From positions 186,001 through 250,000 of the forward strand of contig JAVCCK010000034.1 in assembly GCA_030765525.1 (NCBI GenBank): DNA of 64,000 nt, in the 5' to 3' direction. Made by a program: the position numbers and the translations under genes. Source of the stretch: Candidatus Lernaella stagnicola. Its GTDB lineage: Bacteria > Lernaellota > Lernaellaia > Lernaellales > Lernaellaceae. This document shows positions 38,730-47,732 of this stretch, piece after piece (the stretch's first letter is position 1; every line of letters starts with the position of its first letter). Under the pieces are notes generated by a model. It was given only the letters and a program-made list of their open reading frames with translations. It had not been told where the DNA came from and did no database searches.

Positions 38730-40397
38730 ATGCGAGGATTTTTGCGCCCGTGGCGCTTACTGTTTGCCGCATTGTGGATAGTGTGCGCTCTTGCTGCGCC
38801 CGGTGCGGTTCACGCCAGCCCGCTGGATATGTACGGCTTCGGCACGCGCGCCATCGCCATGGGCGGAGCGTTTACCGGTTTAGCCGACGACTACGCCGCC
38901 GTGTACTACAACCCGGCGGGGATGATCTACAACGAAGGCAACCACATGGCCGTCGGTTTCATGGCGGCCAAAAACTATTTCGATCTGAAACTCGTACCGA
39001 TCGACGGCATCACGAAACGAAAGGCCGCGTTACTACACGCGATCGAAAACGAGAAAGTGGACATCGACGACTCTACCGCGTATTTCATGGGTTTCACGTC
39101 CAAGCTGAACCGGTATCTCGCCCTGGGCTTGCTCGCTTATCTGCCGACGGATTACATGGTCCGCCTCAACCCGATCGACAGTCACTTCCCCTCGTTCATC
39201 ATGTACGAAAATCGCGCGAAACGCGCCGTGACGTACGTAGGGGCGGCGTTGTCACCGGTTTCCGGTTTCAGCATCGGCGGTGGCTTAAGCGTGTTCGCCG
39301 ACAGCAAGGGCGTGTTCAAGATTCCCGTTGAAATGAAAAACCGCGATACGTCCGGCAACACCTTGGAGGGCAAGGACGAAGATCTCGATGTGGACGCCGA
39401 CCTTATTCTCGATTTCCCTTTCAGCTACACACCCTATGCCGGGGTAATGGTACGCCCCTGCGAATGGCTGCGACTGGGGGCTTCGTACCGCGGTTCGTTC
39501 CAGTGGGATGTTACCGTTGACGTCGACGCCCGGCTGACCGTTGAGAACTATCAGGTGAACCTTTCCGACCTGTCCGAATTGGCGCCGGGCCTTTTGCCGC
39601 TCAAGGGCGTGATCGAATTGCACGCCCCGGCGTTGGGTAACAAGCCGCTGCGCGTGCCGATCGAATTGGAAGGCCTGGACGGCACGCTAACCGTCAACGC
39701 TTCGGTGCCCGTGCGGGTGCTGGCCGACATGAGCGACCACTGGAAACCGCAAGAAGCGGCCTTCGGTGGCGCGGTGAAAGCGGGCGATGCGTGGACCATC
39801 TCCGGCGACGTGACGTGGTACGACTGGTCGGAGTATCCGTCCCCCGACCTGCGGCTGATCATCGACGACTGGAACATCAATCTGGCCACGCTGCCCACGA
39901 GCATGCGCGCGCGTATTCGTACTCTCAGCGTGCCGGTGCTCGGGACGGTGGGCCCGCTGCCGCCGGTCCAGGTGACGCTGCCCGGATTGACGACCAACGT
40001 GAAAATCAAGTTCCCGACGCGGCAGATCATCCGGCCGAAAACCCACGATATTTTTGTGCCGCGGATCGGGTTCGAACACCGCCTGCCGCCGGCGTACGGC
40101 GCTCTGTGGGTCGGGCAGGTGCAGGTAGCCCTGCGGGCCGGGTACAGTTTTCAACCCACGCCTTTCGAGGCGCAGCGCGGCTACATCAACCTGGTCGACA
40201 CGGACAAACACGTGATGTCGGCGGGGGCGGGCATTACGTTCAACAAGGCGCTTTCGTTTGACGCATACGGCCAGTATCATCACCTCATCCCGATTCGCTT
40301 CGAAAAAGATCTGGTCGATCCCGATCTCCCCTTCGAAGCCGTGGAAGCCCAAGGGTATATTCTCGGCGGCGGGGCGAGCGTTTCCTATCACTGGTAA
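38730..40397 (+). CDS. FadL/OmpP1/TodX-family outer-membrane protein
   Basis: A predicted 14-stranded outer-membrane channel for hydrophobic molecules, 555 residues long. The signal peptide ends ...GAVHA. The mature start, GFGTRAIAMGGAFTGLADDYAAVYYNPAGM when read in order (~35-65), is the family hallmark hatch region. Later residues show alternating aromatic strands and a C-terminus ending in an aromatic residue (ASVSYHW), as needed for barrel assembly. It is longer than E. coli FadL (~446 mature), with an inserted region at ~190-340. ATG 38730 starts the signal peptide. The frame is open 30 bases upstream. Confidence 0.87.
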   Translation: MRGFLRPWRLLFAALWIVCALAAPGAVHASPLDMYGFGTRAIAMGGAFTGLADDYAAVYYNPAGMIYNEGNHMAVGFMAAKNYFDLKLVPIDGITKRKAALLHAIENEKVDIDDSTAYFMGFTSKLNRYLALGLLAYLPTDYMVRLNPIDSHFPSFIMYENRAKRAVTYVGAALSPVSGFSIGGGLSVFADSKGVFKIPVEMKNRDTSGNTLEGKDEDLDVDADLILDFPFSYTPYAGVMVRPCEWLRLGASYRGSFQWDVTVDVDARLTVENYQVNLSDLSELAPGLLPLKGVIELHAPALGNKPLRVPIELEGLDGTLTVNASVPVRVLADMSDHWKPQEAAFGGAVKAGDAWTISGDVTWYDWSEYPSPDLRLIIDDWNINLATLPTSMRARIRTLSVPVLGTVGPLPPVQVTLPGLTTNVKIKFPTRQIIRPKTHDIFVPRIGFEHRLPPAYGALWVGQVQVALRAGYSFQPTPFEAQRGYINLVDTDKHVMSAGAGITFNKALSFDAYGQYHHLIPIRFEKDLVDPDLPFEAVEAQGYILGGGASVSYHW

Positions 40398-40414
40398 GAC
40401 GCGGAGGATCCACC

Positions 40415-41305
40415 GTGAGCGATAAGAAAAGCCTGACAAGGAGAATGAAAAAGGCGATCACCAAGCGGGCCATGGAATTCCTGGCCACGCCCGAGGGCCT
40501 GCAGACCGTCGGCAAGATTCTCAAAACCAAAAAGCAGTTTGACAAGATCGTCACCGAAGTGCTCGGTGCGGCGGGGCTGCCCAGCCTGCGCGACAAGCAG
40601 CAGGTAGAGTGGGCCGTGGACCGCCAAAATCGTCGCATTCGCGATATGGCCGACACGATTGCCGAAGTGGATGCGGTGATTGACCGCTTGGAGCAACAGT
40701 TGACCCAGGGGGTTCGACGCGCCGCGAAGCCCCGGCAAGCCGCGGCGCAGAAACCGATTGTGGCGCGTCCGGAAGCGAAGGTGATCGATCTGGGTGCCGC
40801 GCGGCGGGCCTCGGCGAAGAAGAAAGCCGGCGCCAAACGCGGTCAGGCCAAGTCGTCGGCCGAAAAACCGGCGGCGTCGAAAGTGGAAAAAGTTACCAAG
40901 CCGGGAAAACCGTCGACCGAGAAACCTACGACGAAAAAGAAGGCGGCCGCGAAAAAGACTGCCCCGAAGGAAAAACCGGCAACCGGTACCGTAAAAAAGA
41001 CGAAGCCGGCCACGGCCAAGGCGAAAAGCGCCGTGAAAAAAGCTCCGAAAAAGAAAGCCGAACCCAAAAAGACGGCCAAGGTAGTACCGCCGGCGAAAAA
41101 GAAACCGGCGAAAGCCGCGCCGGAGAAACCCAAGAAGAAGGCGGTAAAGAAAAGCGTGGCGAAACCGAAAAAAGCGCCGAAAAAGCCTGCCAAGGCGAAG
41201 AAGATAGCGCCGGCGAAAAAGGGGCAACCGTTGGGAGCCGCCGACCTGCGGAAAAAGAAGGGCGACCGCAAAGCCTCGTTGTTGGATCTGGATTTCAAAA
41301 AGTAA
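40415..41305 (+). CDS. Basic protein with histone-H1-like Lys/Ala/Pro tail
   Basis: The 296-residue product begins at GTG 40415 after GGAGG. The first ~110 residues form a helical, coiled-coil-like domain (KRAMEFLATPEGLQTVGKIL, then IAEVDAVIDRLEQQL). From ~130 to ~275 it is a low-complexity tail of KKA, KPA and AKK units like histone H1 or the bacterial HctB/AlgP-type proteins. The tail probably binds DNA or another polyanion. The end (LLDLDFKK) is not repetitive. It sits between the FadL-like and second CapA-like genes with short gaps (17 and 13 bases), an unexpected place for a chromatin protein. The N-terminal domain is unrecognised. Confidence 0.78.
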   Translation: MSDKKSLTRRMKKAITKRAMEFLATPEGLQTVGKILKTKKQFDKIVTEVLGAAGLPSLRDKQQVEWAVDRQNRRIRDMADTIAEVDAVIDRLEQQLTQGVRRAAKPRQAAAQKPIVARPEAKVIDLGAARRASAKKKAGAKRGQAKSSAEKPAASKVEKVTKPGKPSTEKPTTKKKAAAKKTAPKEKPATGTVKKTKPATAKAKSAVKKAPKKKAEPKKTAKVVPPAKKKPAKAAPEKPKKKAVKKSVAKPKKAPKKPAKAKKIAPAKKGQPLGAADLRKKKGDRKASLLDLDFKK

Positions 41306-41318
41306 TCGACACGAATCC

Positions 41319-42401
41319 ATGAAACGCGCAACGACAATCGGCATCGCAGTCTTTTTTACGGTGGCGGTTTCGTTCCTTGTCGCTTGTCAGCGAAACGCCG
41401 CGCCCGAGCTGTCGATCGTGTTCGTGGGCGACACCGGCCTCGGCGATTATCCGTCCAAAGAACTCGCAGCGCGGCACGGCTACGACTATTCCTTCCGGCA
41501 CATGCGGAAAACCGCCCGCCGCGGTGACTTCCTTGTCGGCAATCTCGAGACGCCGATCGCTACCCCCGACACGCCGCACATTCAATTCGACAAACCGATT
41601 TTCGTGCCGCGCCACGAACCCGAAGCCGCCGGAGCCCTGGCCCGCGAGGGGTTCGCCGCCCTCGGCCTCGCCAATAACCACATGATGGACTACGGCGTGA
41701 GCGGCTTGCGCCAAACTTTGTCCTACTTGCGAAAGGCGGGCGTTCGATCTTTCGGCGCCGGCGAGGACGAGAACGCGGCCCGCGCACCGCTCGTGCTCGA
41801 GAAAAACGGCATCCGCGTCGCCGTGTTGGCGTACTTTCAACATCATCCGGCCTACCGCAAGCGCGGGGAAGGCGGATGGTTCGCCGCAGCCGCCAAACCC
41901 GGCGTGGCGGCGCTCACCGAGGTCAACCTGCGCGAGGATATCGCCGCGGCGAAACAACGGGCGGACTTCGTGACGGTGCTTTTGCACTACCGAATCAACT
42001 ACCGACCCGTGCAGGGGGTTCAACGACGGTTTGCCAGAAGGGCCGTCGAGGCGGGCGTGGATCTCGTGATCGGCCACGGCCCGCATATCGCCCAGCGATT
42101 CACCACAATCAACGGCAAGCCGGTGTTGCACTCCATTGGCAACTATGTGTGGCAGAACGCCGGCCGTTACGAAAAATTCGACATGGACCGCCGGGCGTAT
42201 TCACTCGTGACCGAGGCGACGTTCACGTCCGCGAAGCTGGCGCGGCTGGAAATCACCCCATTCTACAGCAATCACGCCGTAACGAAGTTCGTGCCGCAAC
42301 CGGCCACGCGCGCGCAGGCGCGGGCGTTGTTCAAAGACATCCTTTCACGATTGAAATCAACGTGGCGATGGGCGGGAACGACGGTCGTCGTCGACTTCTA
42401 G
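41319..42401 (+). CDS. CapA-like metallophosphatase-fold lipoprotein (second copy)
   Basis: The 360-residue paralogue of the 37391 gene has a leader ending SFLVACQRN (lipobox) and then FVGDTGLG, NLETPIATPD, GLANNHMMDYG, IGHGPHIAQ and SIGNYVWQN. Relative to the first copy, the HHPH element reads HGPH, so metal binding may differ. It is the last gene of a likely operon with the FadL-like and basic-protein genes. Its stop overlaps the convergent beta-propeller gene by 4 bases. Function beyond the family fold is not known. Confidence 0.82.
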   Translation: MKRATTIGIAVFFTVAVSFLVACQRNAAPELSIVFVGDTGLGDYPSKELAARHGYDYSFRHMRKTARRGDFLVGNLETPIATPDTPHIQFDKPIFVPRHEPEAAGALAREGFAALGLANNHMMDYGVSGLRQTLSYLRKAGVRSFGAGEDENAARAPLVLEKNGIRVAVLAYFQHHPAYRKRGEGGWFAAAAKPGVAALTEVNLREDIAAAKQRADFVTVLLHYRINYRPVQGVQRRFARRAVEAGVDLVIGHGPHIAQRFTTINGKPVLHSIGNYVWQNAGRYEKFDMDRRAYSLVTEATFTSAKLARLEITPFYSNHAVTKFVPQPATRAQARALFKDILSRLKSTWRWAGTTVVVDF

Positions 42402-43831
42402 CGAGGCGGCAATCGCCACACGCCGTTGGTGTCGCTGGCCAGCCAAGAACCGTCCGGCGCGATCGAGATGCCGCGAAATTGGTGCCACAAACCTTGCTCG
42501 CCAATGCGCAAACGGGCCTCGATACGACCATCGCGCAAGTCAATCACCGTCAAGCGACCGGAAAAGTAATGGGTGACCAGCAGGCAGGCTCGCTCGCCGC
42601 CGGTAATCGTCAATTCGCGTGGCGCGCTGCCCACGGCGATCCGGCGCACGATGCGCAGCGTATCGTCCAGGGCTACAACCTCCCCGGAAATGGGCCGCGC
42701 CACGTACCACAGCCCGCCCACCGGATCGTGAACTGCGTCCCAGTTGACGCGCCCCAATGACCGCGATCGGATCAGGCGCCCGGCGTCGATGTCGACCAGC
42801 GCCACGCGGCCGGTGACGTTTTCGCTGGCCACCAGCGCCTTCCCGGAGTTGTCGACCGCAACAGCATAGGGCAGGCGCGGCACGCGGATCGTCCGTTGCA
42901 TCAGGCCGCGGGCCGGGTCGTATACATGCAGCGTGCCCGAAAACTCACACGCGATCAGCAAGCGTTGTGACGGCGCGGCGGCGATGTCGATCGCCTTGGA
43001 GCAACCGGGCAGCGCGATTTCCTCCACGTCTTGGCCCGCGATGCGGGTGACCGCGCCCCGCCAGCGCGCGTCGAAGTTGGCGATGTAGACGCTATGGTCC
43101 TTCTCGCTGATCGCCAAACGTTGCGGTCCCAACGTGCGGTCCACTTCTCGCGATTGGCCCTCGGAGAGTATGACTGCCCGCCCCGACGGCGCGTCGAGCA
43201 CAATCGTTCGGCCGGAAGAATCCACGGCCGCGTCGTATGCGGCGGCGGAATAGATGCGCTCCTGCGGGACCGGCTGCGCCATGCGGTATTCCCACCAGAA
43301 GCCGCTCCACAGCCAGATGATCGCCACCGCGCCCATGACGAATGATAGAGCGCGCCGCCGCCCTTCGGTACGGCCGAACCACACGAGGTGACTTCCCAAC
43401 AAGACAGCGCCCAACGCCGCTCCGGCAACCGGCCTCCATCCCACCAGCCACCACCAGAACGCCGCGAACAAGCTTTGCGTGCCCGCGAGCGCCACGCGCG
43501 CCAGTGTCGCCAACGCCCGTCTGGCATAAAAGGATACGGAACGGGGCGAGCGGTGGCGGCGGTAAAAACGCCACAGAAAAAGCAGCGTCCCGGCCAGCAC
43601 CAGCGGCCAAAAGAAGATCAACAGCCCGGGCAGCGCCAGGCAAAGAATGGTCAGCGTTTCCACCACGTGATGACGCAGCCACAAGACCTCATGGGGATCG
43701 CGAAGCCAAAATTCGACGAGTACGAGAATCGGGAGGATCCCGCTGATCCAGAGAATCGCCGTTTGAATTACGGCGGTTAGTCGGCGGATGTCGTTTTGCA
43801 GCCGTGCGTCGGGAATGGGTCGTCCTCCCAC
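42398..43831 (-). CDS. Membrane protein with C-terminal beta-propeller (YVTN/NHL-like) domain
   Basis: The 477-residue protein has about five hydrophobic segments in the first ~185 residues (WISGILPILVLVEFW, LPGLLIFFWPLVLAGTLLFL and others). A ~290-residue propeller of repeated strands follows, for example LPYAVAVDNSGKALVASE, SAPRELTITGGERACLLVTH and FRGISIAPDGSWLASD. These repeats match the pattern of YVTN or NHL propellers. No enzyme motif is seen. The propeller is presumably periplasmic. It begins 12 bases after rlpA ends, so the two may be co-transcribed. Confidence 0.75.
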   Translation of the reverse strand: MGGRPIPDARLQNDIRRLTAVIQTAILWISGILPILVLVEFWLRDPHEVLWLRHHVVETLTILCLALPGLLIFFWPLVLAGTLLFLWRFYRRHRSPRSVSFYARRALATLARVALAGTQSLFAAFWWWLVGWRPVAGAALGAVLLGSHLVWFGRTEGRRRALSFVMGAVAIIWLWSGFWWEYRMAQPVPQERIYSAAAYDAAVDSSGRTIVLDAPSGRAVILSEGQSREVDRTLGPQRLAISEKDHSVYIANFDARWRGAVTRIAGQDVEEIALPGCSKAIDIAAAPSQRLLIACEFSGTLHVYDPARGLMQRTIRVPRLPYAVAVDNSGKALVASENVTGRVALVDIDAGRLIRSRSLGRVNWDAVHDPVGGLWYVARPISGEVVALDDTLRIVRRIAVGSAPRELTITGGERACLLVTHYFSGRLTVIDLRDGRIEARLRIGEQGLWHQFRGISIAPDGSWLASDTNGVWRLPPR

Positions 43832-43843
43832 GGGGCCGGGCGG

Positions 43844-44263
43844 CTAATGCGCCGGGCGCACAATACGAATTCGAACTTCAACGACGCCGGCGCGCAACAT
43901 GTCCAGGCGCTCGGCTGCCGCTTTCGAAACGTCGATGATGCGACCGCGCACAAATGGGCCGCGATCGTTGATCCGCACGACGACCGACCGGCCGTTGTCA
44001 ACGCGCTGGACCTCCACGTACGTGCCGAACGGCAGGCTGCGGTGCGCTGCGGTCAGTTTGTGGTAGTTGAAAGGTTCCCCGCTGGCGGTGCGGCGTCCCT
44101 GGAATCGCTCTCCGTACCAACTGGCGATCCCCGTCTCGTACCAGTCGCCGCCGGTTTCGAACCCGGCCGGCGTTCGCGAGGTGGTGGCGCAGCCGCTTGC
44201 CGCCAGTAAAAAACCGACGATAAAAAGCCACAAGAAGCGTCTCGGCGATTGCATCATTATCAT
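43844..44263 (-). CDS. rlpA: RlpA-like septal lytic transglycosylase lipoprotein
   Basis: The 139-residue lipoprotein (lipobox LLAASGC) consists of one double-psi beta-barrel domain. Motifs GIASWYGERFQGRRTASGE, LPFGTYVEV and VRINDRGPFVRGRIIDVSKAAAE in order mark RlpA, which cleaves peptide-free glycan strands at the septum in Pseudomonas. The C-terminal SPOR domain of longer RlpA proteins is absent, so septal targeting may rely on something else. ATG 44263 and ATG 44254 are both possible starts with no clear RBS. The frame continues to 44497 but the lipoprotein leader sets the start. It is divergent from the gene at 44307. Confidence 0.87.
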   Translation of the reverse strand: MIMMQSPRRFLWLFIVGFLLAASGCATTSRTPAGFETGGDWYETGIASWYGERFQGRRTASGEPFNYHKLTAAHRSLPFGTYVEVQRVDNGRSVVVRINDRGPFVRGRIIDVSKAAAERLDMLRAGVVEVRIRIVRPAH

Positions 44264-44306
44264 AGGTTCATAATATAGAAACTCACGCGTTGTGAAAGGA
44301 GTCCCT

Positions 44307-45980
44307 TTGTCGTTCACAGACGACGAACGCTTGATCGCCCGTTGCGGGTGGATGTCGCAAGACGGCGAGGAAGTCCGCCAGGGCGAGATGTTTGTGCGCG
44401 GCGCGTTGTCGCATATCTTCGCGACGGGGCGGGACGCCCGGCCGCTGATCCACGAAATGCTGCACCGGTTGCAGCGGGAAAGCCGCCTGCGTATCAATCA
44501 CGGCGTCCTTAAGGTGTTGTACAAGGGCGACGACTTCGAACTCCTCGCGCAAATGGCGGCGCGCGACTTCGAACACACACGCATCGATCTGTATGCCACG
44601 CTCATCGCCCAAACCGGCGAACATCAGGCCCTGGCGACCGAGCGACGCGCTCTGCAATTCAAGGAATTGGCCGACCGATTGGTGCGGGAAAGTACGAAGG
44701 CCGAAGCGCTGACCGTGCTTCAAGCGGCGTGCTCGCATGAAATCGCGACCCGGATCGACCAGCCGCACAGTCTGCTGGCGCGCGACGTCGAAGACGCCAT
44801 CGGCTTTTATTACACGCAGATGATGCGCATGCGTGCCGGTGCGGTCGCGCCATACGCGGCCAAGCGGCCCCAACGCGAGGAGATCAAGTGGAACAAGCTC
44901 GCCCCCGGTTTGCGGCACGGCGTTTTGACCGGGCAATACCGCTTTGGATCTCTGCGGGCTAATTTGCTGGAAATCTCGCCCAAAAAATGGCGCCTCGACA
45001 TTGTGGACGCCCGTGAACTTGCCCCCGACAAACGCTCATTGATCCAAGTGGCCCAGGCCGGGGGAGCCGCATTTGCCACCGGCGGCGGCTTCTCGCTCAC
45101 CAGCGAATTGGAAAGCATCGAACCCGGACGCCTCGGAGAGCCGATCGGTTTGTTGGTCAGTCGGGGCGAAGTGCTATGGCCCCCGACGTATCGCCGCACG
45201 GCGCTGCTGACCGACGCCGAGGGCAAAGTCGACATCTGGCGCGTCGGCCTGATCGGCACCCGCCTACATATCGGGAAGGCGACTATCGTCGTGCGAAAGG
45301 TTAACGACGGGCGCCTTGGACCGGGAGAGATCGGCGTTTACAGTCCCGCTTTCGGTCGACGCGTGCCGGCCGCGCCGATCATGCTGACGATTCTCGGCTT
45401 CCAGGTTGTGGGGCTGCATCTCGCCGAAGATGTCGACGTGCCGATCAACGGGCTGGTCGTCGCGATTAACCCTGGACCGGCCGATCCCGGGCCGTTAGCG
45501 ACCATCGAGCCCGGTGACCGCGTACGCTTTGAATTGCCGGCCATGCGCGGCCTCGGGCCCCTGCACGGAGCGCTCGCCGGCGGTCCGGCCCTGGTGACCG
45601 ATGGGCAGCGCGACGGCAACCTCGTGGCCGACGGCTTTACCGCCGACTCGCCGCCGCTGGCGTTGGCCCCACGCACCCGCGCCGCCAAGCAGGTCGGCCC
45701 CCGCTTGGCTTGGGGCGTCACCGAAGACTACCGCTTGTTCGCACTTTGCGTGGACGGTCACCGCGTTGCTGAGAGTGTCGGGCTCACCTTGGACGAAACG
45801 GCGCGTTTGATGCGGGCTTTGGGATGCGTGCGAGCCGTCCATTTCGCCGCCAACGGCGCCGCGCGCATGGTGGTCGCGGGCAACTATGTTGATGCCAACG
45901 AAGGCAGCGATCTGCTCCCGGCGGACGACCCGGCTGCGGGAGTCGCGCTCTCGAGCGCGGTGCTGATTGTCGAGAGGTGA
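44307..45980 (+). CDS. Diverged phosphodiester-glycosidase (NAGPA/DUF2233-like) domain protein
   Basis: The 557-residue product has an N-terminal helical part (~1-190) of unknown type. A region (~205-555) with the plan of the NAGPA family follows: QAGGAAFATGGGFSL, GEPIGLLVSRGEVLWPP, and a closing LDETARLMRALGCVRAVHFA. Typical members have DGGGSS at the last position, where this one reads AANGAA, so the usual active-site residues are missing. Catalysis is doubtful and the assignment is by eye. TTG 44307 was chosen because AAGGAG lies 5 bases upstream. GTG 44292 lacks an RBS. No signal peptide is visible. A promoter-like TTGCAT-N16-TAATAT (44249-44276) lies in the rlpA divergent region. Confidence 0.68.
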   Translation: MSFTDDERLIARCGWMSQDGEEVRQGEMFVRGALSHIFATGRDARPLIHEMLHRLQRESRLRINHGVLKVLYKGDDFELLAQMAARDFEHTRIDLYATLIAQTGEHQALATERRALQFKELADRLVRESTKAEALTVLQAACSHEIATRIDQPHSLLARDVEDAIGFYYTQMMRMRAGAVAPYAAKRPQREEIKWNKLAPGLRHGVLTGQYRFGSLRANLLEISPKKWRLDIVDARELAPDKRSLIQVAQAGGAAFATGGGFSLTSELESIEPGRLGEPIGLLVSRGEVLWPPTYRRTALLTDAEGKVDIWRVGLIGTRLHIGKATIVVRKVNDGRLGPGEIGVYSPAFGRRVPAAPIMLTILGFQVVGLHLAEDVDVPINGLVVAINPGPADPGPLATIEPGDRVRFELPAMRGLGPLHGALAGGPALVTDGQRDGNLVADGFTADSPPLALAPRTRAAKQVGPRLAWGVTEDYRLFALCVDGHRVAESVGLTLDETARLMRALGCVRAVHFAANGAARMVVAGNYVDANEGSDLLPADDPAAGVALSSAVLIVER

Positions 45981-46038
45981 TATCGCTTGACGGTCGACTA
46001 ACGCGTTGGCACGCTGATTCAACGTTGATTTTAAGGAG

Positions 46039-46515
46039 ATGGATTTGAAATTTCTCATGTTGGCTTTAGCAACCGGTTTCGGAAGCGGCTTTATGCGGCC
46101 GGCATCCGGCACATGGGGCACGCTTGTCGGGATCCCCATCGTCCTGCTGGTGTCCGCACTCAATCCTTTTTGGTATCTCATGGTGACCGTGGCGCTGTTT
46201 TTCATCGGCGTGCTCGCCTCTGAGGTGGCGGAAAAACATTGGAACGAAAGTGATTCATCGAAGATCGTCATCGACGAGATCGTCGGTTACATGGTGACGA
46301 TGCTGCTGGTGCCGGTGACCTTCTGGAACATGCTGTGGGCCTTTTTCATTTTTCGTTTCTTCGACATCGTCAAACTGTGGCCGGCGCGACAAATCGACCG
46401 CGGCGGCTATGGCGGCATGGGCGTGATGGCCGACGACGTTGCGGCCGCCGTTTACGCAAATATGGTGCTGCAATTCATGGTGGCGTTTGGATGGTTCGGG
46501 TGCGGTTGGAACTAG
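46039..46515 (+). CDS. pgpA: Phosphatidylglycerophosphatase A
   Basis: An inner-membrane phosphatase that makes phosphatidylglycerol from its phosphate ester. The 158-residue protein has four hydrophobic segments and the family motifs GFMRPASGTWGTL, VIDEIVGYMVTM (acidic metal ligands) and RFFDIVKLWPARQID, then GVMADDVAAAVYAN. RBS AAGGAG precedes ATG 46039. Its end overlaps the cinA start by 25 bases, and thpR follows, a common bacterial neighbourhood. Confidence 0.92.
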   Translation: MDLKFLMLALATGFGSGFMRPASGTWGTLVGIPIVLLVSALNPFWYLMVTVALFFIGVLASEVAEKHWNESDSSKIVIDEIVGYMVTMLLVPVTFWNMLWAFFIFRFFDIVKLWPARQIDRGGYGGMGVMADDVAAAVYANMVLQFMVAFGWFGCGWN

Positions 46516-47732
46516 TTCTCACCGGCGGGGAACTGCTGGACGGCCGGCGCGTCGATACGCACGCGCAACGGTTGGCGAATATTCTGCGTCCGGTGGGCCT
46601 GTCGGTCGGACGCGCGACGCTCGTGGGCGACCGTCAAACCGATATCGAGGACGCGCTGCGCGGCGCGCTGCAGCGAGTGGATATCGTCCTGTGCACCGGC
46701 GGTTTGGGCCCGACGATCGACGATCGCACGCGCGATGCGGCCGCTGTGGTGTTGGACCTTCCGCTGGTGGAAGACGCCCCGACTGTGGCGTGGCTGCAAG
46801 AACTGTTCGGGCGCTTCGGCCGCGAAATGAAATCCAACAACCGACGCCAGGCGATGTTTCCCCAAGGAGCGCGCATCCTACCGAACCAAGCCGGCACCGC
46901 GCCGGGTTTCGCCGTCGAGAAAAGCGGCAAGTGGGCGATATTCGCGCCGGGGCCGCCAGCCGAGTTGGAACTCATGGCGCGCGAACAAATCGTGCCGCTG
47001 CTGGAGGATGTCCTGCCGCCGCGGCAAGCGATTGCCACGACGTCATTGCGCACCTTCGGCTTCACCGAGAGCGGCTTGGACAAACGGCTGCGCGAGATCG
47101 ACTTCGGTGATGTCGAACTCGCCTACACAGCTTCCGCCCCGGAAATCATCCTGACCCTCACCGCCGCCGGCGCTGACGCGCAAGCCGCCGAAGCGAAAGT
47201 GGCGGACGCCCGACATCTCATCCAACCCATCGTCGCCGACGCGGTCATTTCCGACGACGGCCGTACGCTGGAAGAGGTGATTGGCACCGAACTAACGCGC
47301 CGCGGGCAAACCCTCGCCATCGCCGAAAGTTGCACCGGCGGCTTGATTGCCATGCGATGCACGGATGTGCCGGGGAGTTCCGAGTGGTTCCTGCAGGGGG
47401 CCGTGACCTATAGCAACGAGGCGAAAATTCAGCGTCTTGATGTGGCGGCCGCGTTGCTGGAAGAGCATGGCGCGGTTAGCCGAGAAGTTGCCGAGGCAAT
47501 GGCGGCGGGTATGCGCCAAAGCTCCCAAAGCGATTGGGCGCTGGCCGTTACGGGTATCGCCGGTCCGACCGGAGGCAGCGCCGCCAAACCCGTGGGTACG
47601 GTATTCGGCGCATTGGTCGGCCCCGCCGGAGCCGAAACCTGGCACGACCGTTTCCCCGGCGACCGCGGGCGGGTACGTCGTTTTGCGGCCCAACGGGCAT
47701 TGGATCAACTCCGGAGGACGCTAATTTCATGA
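46491..47732 (+). CDS. cinA: CinA-family protein (NMN amidohydrolase/competence-damage inducible)
   Basis: The 413-residue protein has an N-terminal MoaB/MogA-like COG1058 domain (~1-165; LVLTGGELLDGRRVDTH, VLCTGGLGPTIDDRTRD, then APGPPAELELM) and a C-terminal CinA domain (~255-410; AIAESCTGGLI, AVTGIAGPTGGSAAKPVGTV). The C domain hydrolyses nicotinamide mononucleotide, and the N domain has ADP-ribose pyrophosphatase activity in characterised members. ATG 46491 was chosen. GTG 46500 is a close alternative, and the open frame upstream lies over pgpA. The stop overlaps thpR by ATGA. Confidence 0.92.
   Translation: MVRVRLELVLTGGELLDGRRVDTHAQRLANILRPVGLSVGRATLVGDRQTDIEDALRGALQRVDIVLCTGGLGPTIDDRTRDAAAVVLDLPLVEDAPTVAWLQELFGRFGREMKSNNRRQAMFPQGARILPNQAGTAPGFAVEKSGKWAIFAPGPPAELELMAREQIVPLLEDVLPPRQAIATTSLRTFGFTESGLDKRLREIDFGDVELAYTASAPEIILTLTAAGADAQAAEAKVADARHLIQPIVADAVISDDGRTLEEVIGTELTRRGQTLAIAESCTGGLIAMRCTDVPGSSEWFLQGAVTYSNEAKIQRLDVAAALLEEHGAVSREVAEAMAAGMRQSSQSDWALAVTGIAGPTGGSAAKPVGTVFGALVGPAGAETWHDRFPGDRGRVRRFAAQRALDQLRRTLIS

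Noticed and set aside
37391-42401. A poly-gamma-glutamate capsule locus
   Set aside because: Only CapA-like proteins are present. The ligase (CapB) and CapC are absent, so capsule synthesis cannot be supported.
46007-46022. A second sigma54-like site (TGGCACG) before pgpA
   Set aside because: The -24 element matches, but the -12 position reads TTCAA rather than TTGCW, so the essential GC is missing.
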